A stretch of 64,000 nucleotides of DNA from Prasinococcaceae sp. CCMP 1430 (GCA_013416795.1 RQSC01000025.1:319842-383841), one strand, 5' to 3'. Shown: positions 9,902 through 21,806, counted from the stretch's first letter. The notes: generated from the letters alone by a model not told the origin. A program made the numbers and translations.

Positions 9902-11170
9902 ATGATGCAAAACGAGGGGATGCTGCACAATGATCTGCTCACTCTGTATGACGGTGACGAGGGACGCCTGAGGAAGGTGACGGAGGGGGACGCTGCCCCC
10001 ACTGCCGACGGGGGCGGTGGCGGCGACGCTGGCGTCGCGGTGGCAGGAGGTGGTGGCGTCGCTGCGGCTGAGGCTCCAGAGCAGGGACAGGCCGCCCCTG
10101 CCCTCACTTTGGAACAGCAGGTGCAACTCGCTGCGGAGAAGGTTCAGGCGCAGGGCGACGTTGCTCCTATGGACGTGGAGGCGCCCACGCAGACGCCTGC
10201 GGCTGCTGCGCCGGGCGGACTCGTTGTCAGCCTTACGGAGCCGCCGGTAGATGCAGAGGTGATTCACCCACCCTTGGTGGCGCCGGCCCCGGCGCCGGCG
10301 GATGGTGCGGCTCCCGAGGGCGCGCCCGACGAGCAGAAGGAGAAGCAGATGAAGGAGCTGGCGAAGCCAGACACGCTCAAGGCAGCTGGCGTCGACGAGC
10401 GCAATGAGGCGCAGGCGCTGCTGGAGCAGTACCAATTCGTGTCCGCCGAGGAGCAGGACGAGCGGCGGCGCGGCGAGCGGGAGAGTCGCGAGGCGGAGAA
10501 AACGACAGTGGCTGATCCGAAGACGCTGCGCGCGCGCGTGGACCGCGCTGCGCGCGAGCGCGGACTCTCCTCCGTCCACTTGGACTGCCTGCGGTTGCAC
10601 GGGCTGGCCATCGAGCACCTATATAATGGCCTCCTCCACAAGGCCATCGCAATGTGCGAGCACAGCCGCGGCGAGGGCGACCATGAGCTGCCGCAGATGC
10701 ATCGCGAGACCACCTCGAACGTGTCGCGTGCTTTGCGTATGGTGGAGAGGCGCGAGCAGTTGAACGCCGAGCACCTGGAGCAGGAGCGCAAGCTGGCGGA
10801 GGCCAACCGCAAGCGCCCGCGCGAGGACGAGGACCCCGAGGAGGCTGCGCTGCGTGAGAAGCAGCGCCAGGAAGAAGAGGCGCGCAAGCACTCGAAGGTA
10901 GTGAACGAGGTGGCGTTCGCGGCCACGGGCATGCAGGCGGACATGAGCAGATGGACTGCGGCCGCCAAGGCCGCGCAAGGCAAAGGCGAGGACAAGGGCG
11001 CGGCTGGGGGCAGCAGCGCGGCCGGGGACGTGGGCGGCGCAGGCGAGTCGGACGATCAACCGCCTCAGCGCAAGCGCGTCATCACCCTGGCGACGCTCAT
11101 CGCCGTGCTGCAGCGCGAGCCCATGGGCGCCCGCAGCTCGCTGCTCTCGCGCCGGAGGTACATGTCGTGA
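9902..11170 (+). CDS. TAF4: TFIID subunit TAF4
   Basis: Single-exon protein of 422 residues from MMQNEGMLHNDL. The N-terminal half is low-complexity (Gly/Ala/Pro). The conserved TAF4 C-terminal domain begins near residue 220, with the histone-fold-like segment RGLSSVHLDCLRLHGLAIEH and LYNGLLHKAIAMCEH. A charged coiled coil (LEQERKLAEANRKRPREDED) follows, and the protein ends with the typical RVITLATLIAVLQREP motif that closes TAF4 proteins. TAF4 pairs with TAF12 in TFIID and supports RNA polymerase II pre-initiation complex assembly in the nucleus. The N-terminal TAFH/NHR1 domain of animal TAF4 is not seen. The start is the first ATG in frame, but an acceptor-like CCCAACAG sits directly before it. 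Confidence 0.8.
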   Translation: MMQNEGMLHNDLLTLYDGDEGRLRKVTEGDAAPTADGGGGGDAGVAVAGGGGVAAAEAPEQGQAAPALTLEQQVQLAAEKVQAQGDVAPMDVEAPTQTPAAAAPGGLVVSLTEPPVDAEVIHPPLVAPAPAPADGAAPEGAPDEQKEKQMKELAKPDTLKAAGVDERNEAQALLEQYQFVSAEEQDERRRGERESREAEKTTVADPKTLRARVDRAARERGLSSVHLDCLRLHGLAIEHLYNGLLHKAIAMCEHSRGEGDHELPQMHRETTSNVSRALRMVERREQLNAEHLEQERKLAEANRKRPREDEDPEEAALREKQRQEEEARKHSKVVNEVAFAATGMQADMSRWTAAAKAAQGKGEDKGAAGGSSAAGDVGGAGESDDQPPQRKRVITLATLIAVLQREPMGARSSLLSRRRYMS

Positions 11171-11634
11171 CGTCATCCACATAATTAAACGCCCGACGCT
11201 TTGGCGCGTTCGCATGTCCCGCGGCGTTGCACCTCACTCCTTCGCGGCGCGGCGACGCGCTGGTCCGCTACGGCTCCCCCGCACCTGCGCCGCTCCCCTC
11301 CCCCCCCCCCTCCCGCTCTCCTCCCCTCCCGTCCGGTGGCAGTGCGGCGCGGCCGTCGTTTCGACCGGGTCTAAATTTGCTTCTGCTAGTGCGGTCAACA
11401 GACCCCGTCGGTCCGTTCTGCTGGCGCAATCGCGCACGAAAACCGGTGCGCAGAGCGAGTCGCGGGCGGGCCAAAGCGCGCGCGGCCCGCAGGGCTGTGC
11501 GCGGGGCCGCTCGCCAGCCTTGCCTCCCCTGCCCCCTTCCCCCCCTACCCCCTCCCCACTTCTTAGTTTTGCCCCTCCTCTCGCGCCACCGGGGGGGCAC
11601 CGCGCGCGGGCAGGCGGGAGCGCCGCTGCGCGCG
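11171..11634. promoter_or_regulatory. Spacer with polypyrimidine promoter-like tract
   Basis: This 464-bp spacer lies between TAF4 and the GT77 gene (same strand). It holds the TAF4 3' end (ATAATTAAAC at about 11182-11191) and two C/T-rich tracts at about 11290-11335 and 11520-11585 that probably belong to the glycosyltransferase promoter. No gene is seen. Confidence 0.35.
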
Positions 11635-14461
11635 ATGTTTGATGAGCGAGAGCCGCTCATGCGGCGCGAGCGCGGCCGTGCGAGCACGCGCCGAGCGGCG
11701 GCGGTGGTCGCAGCAGCGTGTGTTGGCGCGATGATCGGCTACGCGCTCACCACGGACTCGATGCTTGCCACAGAGGCGCGGATAGCCACGGAGGTCCGTG
11801 CGGCGCCGCGCTGCGCTGTGTGGCTCGCGGGCGCTCATTTCACAGCGCGGGCGGCGCTGCCGTCTGTGTGTTCATGCACGCACATGGCTGCATCGTGGCG
11901 CGCATTGCCGTGGGACGCCAGCGTCTACGCCCGCTCAGCGCCCGCGCTGACTGTACGCGCGCCACGCCGCACCGCACAATGTGCACCGGGTGGGTCTCCC
12001 ACCGCGATCGGTGCTCGTGGCCGTGCCTGTGCTTGCGTTCACATCCGCGTCTGGGCACTTGATTGGCGTGCGCGCACATGCGCGTGCTTGCGCACCTGGG
12101 CTGCGTCTCCGCTTGTGCGCACGCACATGCTTGCGCGCGCTGCTGCACAGGCGCGTGCGAGTGCCGAAGAGGCCGCAGCGACCGTTGCAGTGCTGCAAGA
12201 GCGCTTCGTCATTGCGGGTGCTCAGCGCGAGGCGATGGATCAGCGCATGCGCACCTTCGAGGGCCAATCGCAGCAGGGGCAGGCGCAAGCGCAGCCACAA
12301 GTCGCGGCGCAGGCTCAAGCGCAGGCACCGGCTGCAGCTGCTGTGCAAGCAAAGCCTCCGCCACCGAAGAAAGAGGTCGCAGGAGATGGGGGTTATAGGT
12401 ACCCCTCCCTGAAGTCGAAGGAGGAGCGTGAGAAGGCGCTCGGGGGGGAGGCCCGCACGCAGCTGAGTGTCGCGAACGATCTCGACGTGCCTGCCGATCT
12501 GCGTAAGCTCGGCATCGAGCGCGGCAAGGACGTCTTCGTGACGTTCGCGACGGGATCTTTGAAGGCGTTTGCCTTCAATTGGGTGCACTACGTGCAGCGC
12601 AGCAACCTATCGCCGTACATGATCGGGGCTCTAGACACGACGATGTATGACCTGTGCGTGGCCAAGGGCATCCCAACTTACATGGTCAACGGCAGCGACA
12701 TCCTCACGAAGCGGGATGTGACGTACTTTAAGCCAGGCTCGCCGGTCTTCAAAAAGATGGGCACCGTCAAGACCAAGTTCATCCTCGAGATGCTGCGCAT
12801 GGGCCTCAACCCGATTCTGTCCGACGCCGATGTCATGTGGCTTCGTGACCCGCGCGAGCACTTCAAGCACGGCACGTACTCCGAGGCCGATGTCCTGATC
12901 TCGACCGACTGCATCGACTTGCCAGCAGACCACCGGGATGAAGGCGGCTGTGCGCACGTCAACTTCAATACAGGGATCCTGCACTTCAAGGCCACGAACA
13001 AGTCGAGGGAGTTCGTGAGGAAGTGGCACGAGACCATCGTCTCGCATCTCGACCAGCGCTGGATGAGGGATCAGCCTGCATTCAACCTGCTCATCCGCGA
13101 CGAGACGGACATCGGCTTGAATTGGAAGAACGCGCCCAAGCCGCCGGAGGGTGAGCGTCGCGTGTTCGAGGTGGCCACCGGCACCGGCCATCCGGTGCGA
13201 CTCGGGCCGCTGCCCAGCTGGCTCTTCGTTGGCGGCCACGTGTACTTCGTCCAGGAGCTCATGAAACACTGGGACGAGGGTCCCAGCGGGCTGCACTTCG
13301 ATGAGAAACCCTACGCTCTGCACATGACGTACCAGTACGGCGACTCCGGTGAATACCCATGGGGCAAGCGCCAGCGCCTTCGTTCGCTGGGCATGTGGCA
13401 GTTCGACCCGCCGAGCTACTACAGCGAGGGCAAGTTCATCACTGTCGCACCCGAGGCAGTGACGAAGCACCTGCCGCCCGTCGACGTGCCTCGCGGCGTT
13501 GACTCGCGCATACCTGTGAAGCTACACCTCGAGGAAGATGCATACCGCAGACCTGCTATCCAGTCGGCATTTGCAGTCGCTCAGGCGCTCAACCGCACAC
13601 TCGTGCTTCCGCGAATGTACTGCTACGCGGACAACATCTGGAACAAGTACGTGATGCAGCAGTGTAGAGAGTGCCGCTGACTGCACGGCTATTTCAGCTT
13701 TGCGCTTGACGCGCGCGCCTCAGCGGCGCGCGTGCGCTTTGACCCTCAAGGCTCCCGAGCTCTGTCGCACATCAACATGCATGTGCAGCGCTGACACGAC
13801 TGGCCGCTCCGCCTATCCGGGCGTGCTCTCGAACAGTCTCATCAACGGGCGGGCGCCCGGAGGCGAAGCGCAGGCCCTGCCTTTCGAGTGTCCAATCGAT
13901 CACATCTTCACGCTGGACACTTGGTTCCGCGGATCGTTCAAGGACAGGTTCCGCGAAGCAAAGTTCATGTCCAACCCCAATGTGCCCGACACAGTCAAGA
14001 ACGACGTGGCGCGCGTTCAGGTGCTCCCGGGCGGCAAGGGGGAGCCCGTTGACGCTGCCGCCGAGGGGTACGCCACGGCGATCCGCGAGGGCCTCACCGA
14101 CGGCGAGCTGCGGGATGCACTGCGCGGCGTCGAGCACCACCGCGTACTTGAATTTTCATCCATTACCAAGGCGCTGTGCGGCTTCGAGAATGAGGTCGAA
14201 GCGAAGGCTTTCGACGACACCATGGAGTCCATGCTCAAGTACCGCATGTACTACTGTCCAACAGAGCCCTGGCGAGCGGCAGGGTCGCCGCGCCTGTCGC
14301 CGTGGCAGCCCGACATCGTCAAGCGCCACTGCGGCTTCACCGAGGCCGAGCTGTTGAGGGACGATCAGGTCCACCTCGGCGAGTTCGTCGACTCGGCTAC
14401 TTGCTTTTGCGAGTTCGGCTTCAAGACGCCGACGCCGCTCGGGCAGTGCCAGCGATCCTGA
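11635..14461 (+). CDS. GT77 glycosyltransferase, XEG113-like (type II membrane)
   Basis: Exons 11635-11793, 12151-13670 and 13837-14461 give 767 residues. An N-terminal cytoplasmic tail and signal anchor (AAVVAAACVGAMIGYALTTD, residues about 21-40) are followed by an Ala/Gln-rich stem with a short coiled coil. The catalytic nucleotide-diphospho-sugar transferase domain starts near residue 180 (KDVFVTFATGSLKAFAFNWV). It contains the metal-binding SDADVMWLRDP near residue 278, then FNTGILHFK and DQPAFNLLIRD. The C-terminal extension, with MYCYADNIWNK and LPFECPIDHIF, is typical of plant XEG113. That enzyme adds arabinose to hydroxyproline glycans of cell-wall proteins in the Golgi. The acceptor here is unknown. 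Skipping the second intron (166 nt) would hit a stop at 13678, whereas splicing restores the conserved C...LPFECP spacing. Confidence 0.85.
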
Positions 14462-14704
14462 GCTCGACCATGCCCTGCCCGGACCCCTTTCCCCCTTGTA
14501 TCTCTCCCAAAAAAATTCTTGTAATCTCGCCGCATGAGGCTGAATCACACAGCTCACGTGCTGACAGTGGCGCGCGTGAGAGAGAGATAGACACTGACTC
14601 GTTTCTCGAGCTCCATATTACTGTACAGTTGTGCGAAGTGCGCAGGTGGCTCCTGCACTCTTCCCCCCCACACACACACACACCCACCCACAAAAATGTC
14701 ACAG

Positions 14705-16772
14705 TTACGAATCGAGCGCTTTCATAATGCCCGAGCGGCCCATGAAAAGGAAAGAGAACGCCGTTCCGATGATCGTCATGAGCATGATGGCGCCAGCCAC
14801 CAACCAGAAGAAGACAGGTGATCGCTCCTCCTCGTAGCCAGAATAGAGGTTCATGCCGAAGATTCCCGATATCATCGCTCCCAGTGCGAGGGGAATCTGC
14901 ACCAGCGCGAGCGCCACCTCGACCCTGCGAGCGCGCGAAGTCAGCACGCAGAATCAGGGGCCGGCGAATGTGGGTGGGCGGGTGGGCGGGGACGGGCAGT
15001 GAGTTCGAGCGCACGCGCAATGCCCACGGACTTGAGAATTTGGTTCCGCATGGTATCCAGCTTGAGCGAAAGCAGGTCCTCCGTGCTGTCAATCTCCTTC
15101 TCGAGCAGCTCCATGCGGTCGATGAGGTCCTCCATGTCCATAGCAGAGGCGTCGATGACCAACTCAGCGCGTTGCCCCATAATGCGCTTGTCCGCCTCGT
15201 GCTCGTCGTCGTGCAGTATGTTAGCTACCTCCTGCAGACGCGGATCGTTTGTGGGGGGCGAGGGGGTGCGTCAGCGTGCGCTGCGCGTGCACAACGGAGC
15301 ACAAGCAAAGATTCAGCCGAACGTACCTCCATGGCGATGAGGTCCTCTTTGTCCTGCAGGCGCTTCTCCAAGACCTCGTCCATATCCTGTACCACGCTCC
15401 TGAGCTTGTTGGCCTCGCCTTTGTGCTGCTTGGTGATCTCGAGCGCACGCAGGCTGGTCTTTTTTGTGACGTCCTCGAGCGCACGGGCTAGCTCGATCTC
15501 AGTTCTTTCCACGCGCTGCTGCAGCATGCGAACCGCCGCGCTGAGCAGCAGGTCGATCGCGCGCAGGCCGAACGGTAGCACGCTCGCCTCGCTCGCCAGG
15601 TCTGGCGCAATCATCTTGGCGTCCGCACTTCTGCTGCGCGTTACCTTGAAGGGCTCGCCGATGCCAGTACCATCCTCGTCGGCGCCAAGCGCATTCATCT
15701 CCACCTCTGACTTTCGCCCGGGCGGTGACTCGTCGCCCGCCAGACCTGACGCAGGGAGGTCAGAGGAGAAAGAGCGGCCCGGGCTCGCACCCACGAGGCC
15801 GAGCCCGCGCTTGCTATCCCGGCGTCGGGGCGTGCCTGTCTGCTCGGCGTCCGGCAGTGGGCCGTTCTCGGCCTCGAGGCGCGCATCCTCGGCGGCTTGC
15901 TTCAGGAAATCCACTAGCTGCCGGTACAGCGGCGGCAGGTTCTTCGGGATGGTGTCAGAGTTGCCTGCAACGTCCGGGGAGGAGTCGCGCGGCGGTGGAT
16001 GCAGGTGATACGCTGAGCCTCGCGTGCTTTGCGCGCCGTCGCTGTCCATGGATGGCAGGACGATGTATACGCGGTCGGCGGTGACGAGCGCGTTGACCTT
16101 CTCCAGACTGACGAGCACGCATCCGCGGCGGACGAGGAGCGCGCAGCTGCCCTGCGACACGCGGCGAGACGGGTTGACTCGGCGCAGTTCACCGAGTTCG
16201 AGGCCTGGCACGCGCAGCGACACGCCACCGGGGCCGCGCGCCCCGGCGTTCAGCTCTCGCAGCAGCGCAACGCGGCCCATCCGTCGGTGGCGCGCGGCGC
16301 CGCTGTCAGACACCTCGAGCACGCTGAGCTCGACCTGGTCGAGCTGCGATACTTGCAGTAGAGACAGCGAGCGTGCTGGGGTGTTCGGCAGAGCACTCGA
16401 CCCTCCGACGGGCATCGACGGCACGCGGATCGCGGGCAATGGCTGCGGCACCCGCAGCTGCGGCATGCCCCCGGCGGGCGCGCTCGCCTGGCGCTGCGAC
16501 GAGAGGCTGCTCTCGCCAACCAGTCGAGCGTAGTTGCCGGCGCTAAAGGAGGCCGCTCCGGGCTCGTACGTGACCGCGCGCGCAGTCGACACACGTGCGC
16601 CGCCGCGACCCTGCGGCGGCCGCCCGAGCAGCCGGTCGCGCTCGCCGCTGCCGGCGCGCGGGGACTCCTCTCCTCCGTCGCCCCCACCGCCGCCGCCCGG
16701 AACATCCAGGTACCTCGCCGCAAAGCTGCTGCGCGAACCGGAGGACGCCATCCTGTCCGACGCGGAGCGCAT
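14705..16772 (-). CDS. MRS2/CorA-type magnesium transporter
   Basis: Exons (minus strand) 16772-15327, 15231-15032 and 14924-14705 join to 621 residues. The first 200 or so residues are disordered (Gly/Ser/Pro/Arg). The CorA-like cytoplasmic domain follows, with an insertion of about 90 disordered residues near 300-390. Long helices (LPFGLRAIDLLLSAAVRMLQ; then EVANILHDDEHEADKRIMGQ) lead to two C-terminal membrane helices. The selectivity motif GMN is present in GIFGMNLYSG between them. The family forms pentameric Mg2+ channels in mitochondria, plastids or vacuole; the compartment is not clear here. A Met seven codons downstream (16751) is an alternative start. Both introns are short (95 and 107 nt), and only splicing makes the GMN helix continuous with the long helix. 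Confidence 0.87.
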
Positions 16773-16939
16773 GGGTGGCTACGCCTCGCCGCCCCGCGCA
16801 AGCGCTGCGCGCCGGGCCTTACGGCCGTGGGGGCAGCAGAGAGACGGGGTTGAGGATGGGCGAGGAGCGTTGCGGTGCGGCCGCGTGGCGCCGCCCGCGC
16901 GCCACCGCGGCGGCGCCACGCGGCCGTGCCTCGTCCCGG

Positions 16940-17091
<152 letters not shown>

Positions 17092-17172
17092 NNNNNNNNN
17101 NNNNNNNNNNNNNNNNNNNNNNNNNNNNNNNNNNNNNNNNNNNNNNNNNNNNNNNNNNNNNNNNNNNNNNNN
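17092..17172. other. Assembly gap (81 N)
   Basis: A run of 81 undetermined bases. It is flanked by the dynein shard on the left and the ammonium-transporter shard on the right. True length is unknown. Confidence 0.99.
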
Positions 17173-17400
17173 GTGGCCGCGCCGCGGTGGCCCCACTCGC
17201 GGTGCCGCGCCACTTTGCGCCCCCGCCGCACCGCCACCCTGCGCCGCAGAGGCGCAGAGGCGGCAGCGGCGGTCGCTGCCGGGGGGAGGGGTCTGCGCGA
17301 AAGCTGCAGGGCAGAGCGGCGGCTCGTGCGAGGCGCGTTCACGAGCGCGCGCGCCCACTGCTGGCGGGGCGGGGTGGTGGGACGCGCGCGGGCAGCGGCG

Positions 17401-17661
17401 ATGGCAGGCGAGCTTGACGTGCTGGCGGCGCGCGTGACCGAGGCGGAGCGCGCCGCCAATGCCCTCTTCATGGCGACGGGGGTCGCGCTCGTGATGCTGA
17501 TGCAGGCGGGCTTCGGCGCGCTGGAGGTGGGGGCGGTGCGTACCAAGAACACGCGCTCACTGATGCTCAAGAACGTGATTGACTTCAGCGTCGGCACGAT
17601 CATGTTCTGGCTGGTGGGGTACGGCGTGGCCTTCCCCGACGCGAGCGCGCGCGCGCGGCCG
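17401..17661 (+). pseudogene. Truncated 5' part of an ammonium transporter
   Basis: The ATG at 17401 opens 87 codons. After MAGELDVLAARVTEAERAAN come LFMATGVALVMLMQAGFGAL and EVGAVRTKNTRSLMLKNVID, the first two membrane segments and the conserved Asn/Thr signature of AMT/MEP ammonium transporters. After GYGVAF the similarity ends. A plausible GTGCGG donor lies at 17662, followed by intron-like alternating CG/CA sequence. No further AMT exon occurs before the PMS2 start at 18196, although the family needs about 11 membrane helices and 400-500 residues. It is a gene shard, a dead 5' copy or an assembly break. The preserved reading frame suggests recent origin. Confidence 0.75.
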
Positions 17662-18195
17662 GTGCGGGGCGCCACGGTCATCGCGGGGGGCGTGCGGACG
17701 TACACGCGCACGCACACGTGCGCGCATACACGCGCGCACACACGCGCACGCGCGCGTGCGCGCGAGCGCGCCTGTCATCGGCTGTGTGGCGCTGTGCATT
17801 GCGAACAACCACACCGTACAAACACGCACCAACCAACTACAAACTCGGCATCAACAAAACGAGCGCGTTTCCCTTGTCCCGGATACTGGCTGGGGTGCGC
17901 GTCGCCCCCCCCCCCTCCCGCCTCGCGCGCGCCCGCGCTCTCCTGAGCTGGTTCCAGATCCGATTTCCGCCGCGGGGGCGCCGCGGCGCCCCACCCACTT
18001 TCCGACTGGCGCCGAGGAAGTCGTCGAGAGGGGCGCGGCTGCGGGTTGGCCGGATTTTGCATTTCGAAGGCGCGCGCCGAAATGCGCGCGGGCGCGGGCG
18101 CGCGCGGGCGCGAGCCCGCAGCGGGGCGCGGGGTGCGGCGCGGGTGGGGGGCTGGGTGGGGCGCCGGTGGGCTGGGATTGGGGGCGCTGGGGGCG
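17662..18195. other. Intron-like remnant and PMS2 upstream region
   Basis: Bases about 17695-17770 form a long alternating purine-pyrimidine tract of GCAC, GTGC and CACA units, as in introns of neighbouring genes. An AT-richer patch (17790-17880) and the PMS2 upstream region follow. No further ammonium-transporter coding sequence is visible. Confidence 0.45.
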
Positions 18196-21100
18196 ATGGC
18201 GGGCGAAGGGGGCGGGGCGTCGGCGATCGCGCCGATAGCGGCGTCGGCGGTGCACCGCATCTGCGCCGGGCAGGTGGTGGTCGACCTCGCCGGCGCGGCC
18301 AAGGAGCTCGTGGACAACGCGCTCGACGCGGGCGCGACGAGCGTCGAAGTGCGCTTCCGCGAGCACGGCGTGGGCGGCGTCGAGGTCGCAGACAACGGCT
18401 GCGGCGTGTCGCGCGAGAACCAGCCCGGGTTGGCACGCAAGTACCACACGTCCAAGCTGCGCGAGTTCGGCGACCTCGATGGCGTCGCCACGCTCGGCTT
18501 CCGTGGCGAGGCGCTCAGCTCGCTCTGTGCGGTCGCGGACGTGTCCTTGACAACGCGCACGGAGGATGCTGCCGTGGCAGACTCGCTCGCAATGGACCAC
18601 GACGGCGAGATAAAGGAGCGTGGCGTGGCCGCACGGGAGCGCGGCACGACTGTGAGCGTGACCGGGCTCTTCGCGCAGCTTCCCGTGCGCCGCCGCGAGC
18701 TCGAGCGCCACGCCAAGCGCGACTTCGCGCGAACCGTGCAGATGCTGCAGGGCTATGCGCTGCTCTCGCCGCACGTGCGTTTCAGCGTCAGCAACCAGCC
18801 AGCGAAGGGCCCGAAATCTGTGGTCGTGCACACGCCCGGCAAGAAGGACTTCCACCAGGTGCTGCCCTCGGTCCTCGGCGCCAAGGCTGCGGCGTGCCTG
18901 GACGAGTTCAGCGCGTCCGTGGCAGTCAAGGGCGAGAAAGCGGTCGAAGCGAGCGGGTATATCTCGCGCGCGGCGCCGGGCTGCGGGCGCAGCAGCTCCG
19001 ACCGCCAGTTCTTCTCGATCAACGGGCGGCCTGTGGAGCTGCCGAAGCTGAGCAAGGCGCTCAACGAGGTCTACCGCACGTTCAGCGCGACGGGCCAGGT
19101 GCCCATGGCGGTCCTCAACCTGCAGATCCCCAAGTCGGTGCTCGACGTCAATGTGACTCCGGACAAGCGCACCGTGCTGTTGCACTGCGAAAAGGCGCTC
19201 ATCAACGGCCTCAAGGAAGCATTCGCCACCGCACTGGAGCCCGCGCGCAACACCTTCCAAATCCTCTCGACGCAACAGGAGCGCAGGGCAGCCGGGATGG
19301 TCGAGGACAAAGCAGTTGTCGATGATGCCGACGCTGGTGCTGGCGCGGACGCGCGAGCGGGCGAGGGCGGAAATGAGGACGCAAACGAGGGCGAGGGCGA
19401 CGGCCAGGGGGTGCGCCCTGGCGCGGGCGCGGCTGAGGCTGCGGGTGCGGCCGAGGCTCCGGGCGTCGCAGACGCCCCCAGCGAGGCCGCGGTCAGGACC
19501 TCTGCGCGCCACGCGCGAAAGTCCGCGGAGCCGGCGTCGGCGCTCTTCGCGTCATTCGTACGGGTCGAGCCGCGGGCGCGTGCGTCCACTGGTGGCAGCA
19601 CAGCTCACGCCGCACCGGTGGGGCGCAGGTCCTCCCGTAGCGCGGGCAGGGTGGCGGGCGGGGGAGCGGCGGCGGCTGCTGAGCCCCCGAAGTGGCAGAA
19701 GCAGGTGACTCAGGGCGGGCTCGACACCTTCGTCGTCCGCGGCCAGCGCCGCGCCCCATTGCGCGAGCGCCGCGCCCATGCATCGCCTCCTGCGTCGGGA
19801 GCGAAGGAGACGACAGCTGTCGATGGCAACGAGGCCGCAGCCGACGATGTGGAGGCGGTCGACGGGGAAGAGGACGGCGATGACGAGGAAACGGAGGACG
19901 ACCGAGATTGCAAAGAGCAGGGGGGTGCAGACGCTGCCCCGGGCACGGAATCGGAGGGGGGGGCGCACTCGCTCGAGGGGCGTGCGCCTAAGCGTCCCCG
20001 GCAAGGCGACGCCGCCGAGACCGTCGAGGGCGATGCTGACGCGGCCCCGTCGTCGCAGGCTCAAGAGGATGCTGACGCTATGGATGATGACGAATTGCCT
20101 GAGGTACATGCTGTGCCATACGCCGAGGCGGGTGCAGCCACCGCAGCTGAGTTGGGTGTTGAGGCAGAGCGAGCGCGCCAGGCTGCAAAGGCTGCTTCTT
20201 CAGCCGAGGCCACCGAGGGTGTGGATGGCGAGGACGGCGCACGCAGAGATGCCGAGCGCGTTGCGGTGGCGCCTGTCAGCCTGGCCGATCTACGCGCACG
20301 GCGCGCGGCATGGAAGAAGGCAACCGAGGGTGACCGTCACATCGGCGCACCCTCCGCGACGGCGGGCGGCGACGGCGACCGCGTTCGCCGCAGGTCGCGT
20401 TTTCGCGCGTCGTCGCTGCGCGCCTCAACGGCCGCCGGTGGAAGCGACGCAGGCGACTCGCAGATCAGCGCCGAGCGCGAGCTCGAGCTGGTGTTTGACA
20501 AGGGTGACTTTAAGCGCATGTCGGTCGTGGGGCAGTTCAATCTTGGCTTCATCATCGCCCGCCTCGGTGACGACCTCTTCATTGTCGACCAGCACGCGTC
20601 TGATGAGATTAGCAACTTTGAGAAACTGCAGCAGACGACCGTGCTGAATCGCCAGCCGCTGCTCGCTCCGTATCCGCTTGAGCTGACGCCTGCCGAAGAA
20701 ATCGTGGTGAAGGTGCGTGCGTCGCGCCTTGGCCGACCCGATCTCCGGGGCACGCACGCGTGCGACTGCGCTAGCGACGCGCGCATTCGTGGGGAGGAAG
20801 GGGGGGGGGCTCTGCTAGCGCGCCATCGCCGATGCTCGCTGACGCGCTTGCGGGATCGGCCACCGCGCAGTCGAACAAGCGCGCCTTCAACTACAATGGC
20901 TTCGACTTCGTCGAGGACCCCAACGCGCCGCCGCACAAGCGGCTGCGTCTGACGGCGGTGCCTTTTTCGCGTACTGTCACCTTCGGCCCCAGCGACGTGC
21001 AGGAGCTCATCGGACTGCTGGCGGCGCGCGGCGCCAACGAGGAGGAGGAGGAGGGCGCTGGGCCAGATGCCACTCAGGGTGGCAGCGTCAACTGCTTCCT

Positions 21101-21457
21101 CACCACCGACAAGGACGGGGGGGTGCCATCAGGCACAGTTGCTGTGCGCCCGAGCCGCGTGCGCTACATGCTCGCCAGCCGCGCCTGCCGCAGTTCGATC
21201 ATGATTGGCACACATCTGAGCAAGTCACAGATGGAGCGCGTGCTCGCACGCCTGAGCGAACTTCAGGCGCCATGGAACTGCCCACACGGGAGGTACGCAT
21301 CCGCTTGACGCTGGCGGAGCGCCACAGCCCGCCCGCCTCCACGCCCGTCGCCTCTTGTGTGCTGACCGCCGCCACCTTTTCGCAATTCCTCGACGCCTTG
21401 TCCACAAGGCCTACCATGCGCCATTTGGTAGACCTGAGCAAACAGCCCAGGGCATAG
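18196..21457 (+). CDS. PMS2: DNA mismatch repair endonuclease PMS2 (MutL family)
   Basis: Exons 18196-20712, 20871-21292 and 21409-21457 give 995 residues. The N-terminal GHKL ATPase has the expected motifs: [17 protein letters not shown] and GFRGEAL. The transducer domain follows to about residue 360. A long Ala/Glu/Asp-rich linker (about 375-755) is poorly conserved. The C-terminal domain starts near 770 ([20 protein letters not shown]). It carries the metal-binding nuclease motif [12 protein letters not shown] (D798 onward), [11 protein letters not shown] and CPHGRPTMRH. PMS2 pairs with MLH1 as MutL-alpha and nicks DNA during mismatch repair in the nucleus. The last intron splits CPHGR from PTMRH; the 49-nt final exon is needed to complete the motif. 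Both splice joins reproduce the spacing I recall for human PMS2. Confidence 0.93.
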
Positions 21458-21806
21458 CTCGCGCGCGAGTCCGTCGACGTCAATCGTCCCCGCACAGCCA
21501 CCCTCTGCTGTGTCACGCGGCGCTGCTGTAACTTCCTGTACAATAACTATGGGGAGGCGCATGTGAGCATGTGCGTGCGGTGCGCGTGGGCTGGACCAGC
21601 CCAACTGCGCGCGCGAAGTGAGATGTGGCGCGAGCACGAGCATGTGTGGCCCGTTCAACCTGGGGACGTACAACCCATTTTCTCCTCGATTTCGCAAATT
21701 TGGATGAGACTCCGGAGCCATTCACGCGCCGCTGTGGTTGACCGAGCGCTCGCCTACGGCGCCACTGTGCACGCGCGGGGCAGATCCCCCCCACAGCGCC
21801 CACCGC
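21458..21806. promoter_or_regulatory. Spacer between PMS2 and UBA-PUB gene
   Basis: A 349-bp same-strand spacer. An AT-richer part at 21530-21560 (CTGTACAATAACTATGG) and one at 21660-21715 may mark the PMS2 3' end and the downstream promoter. No gene is seen. Confidence 0.3.
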
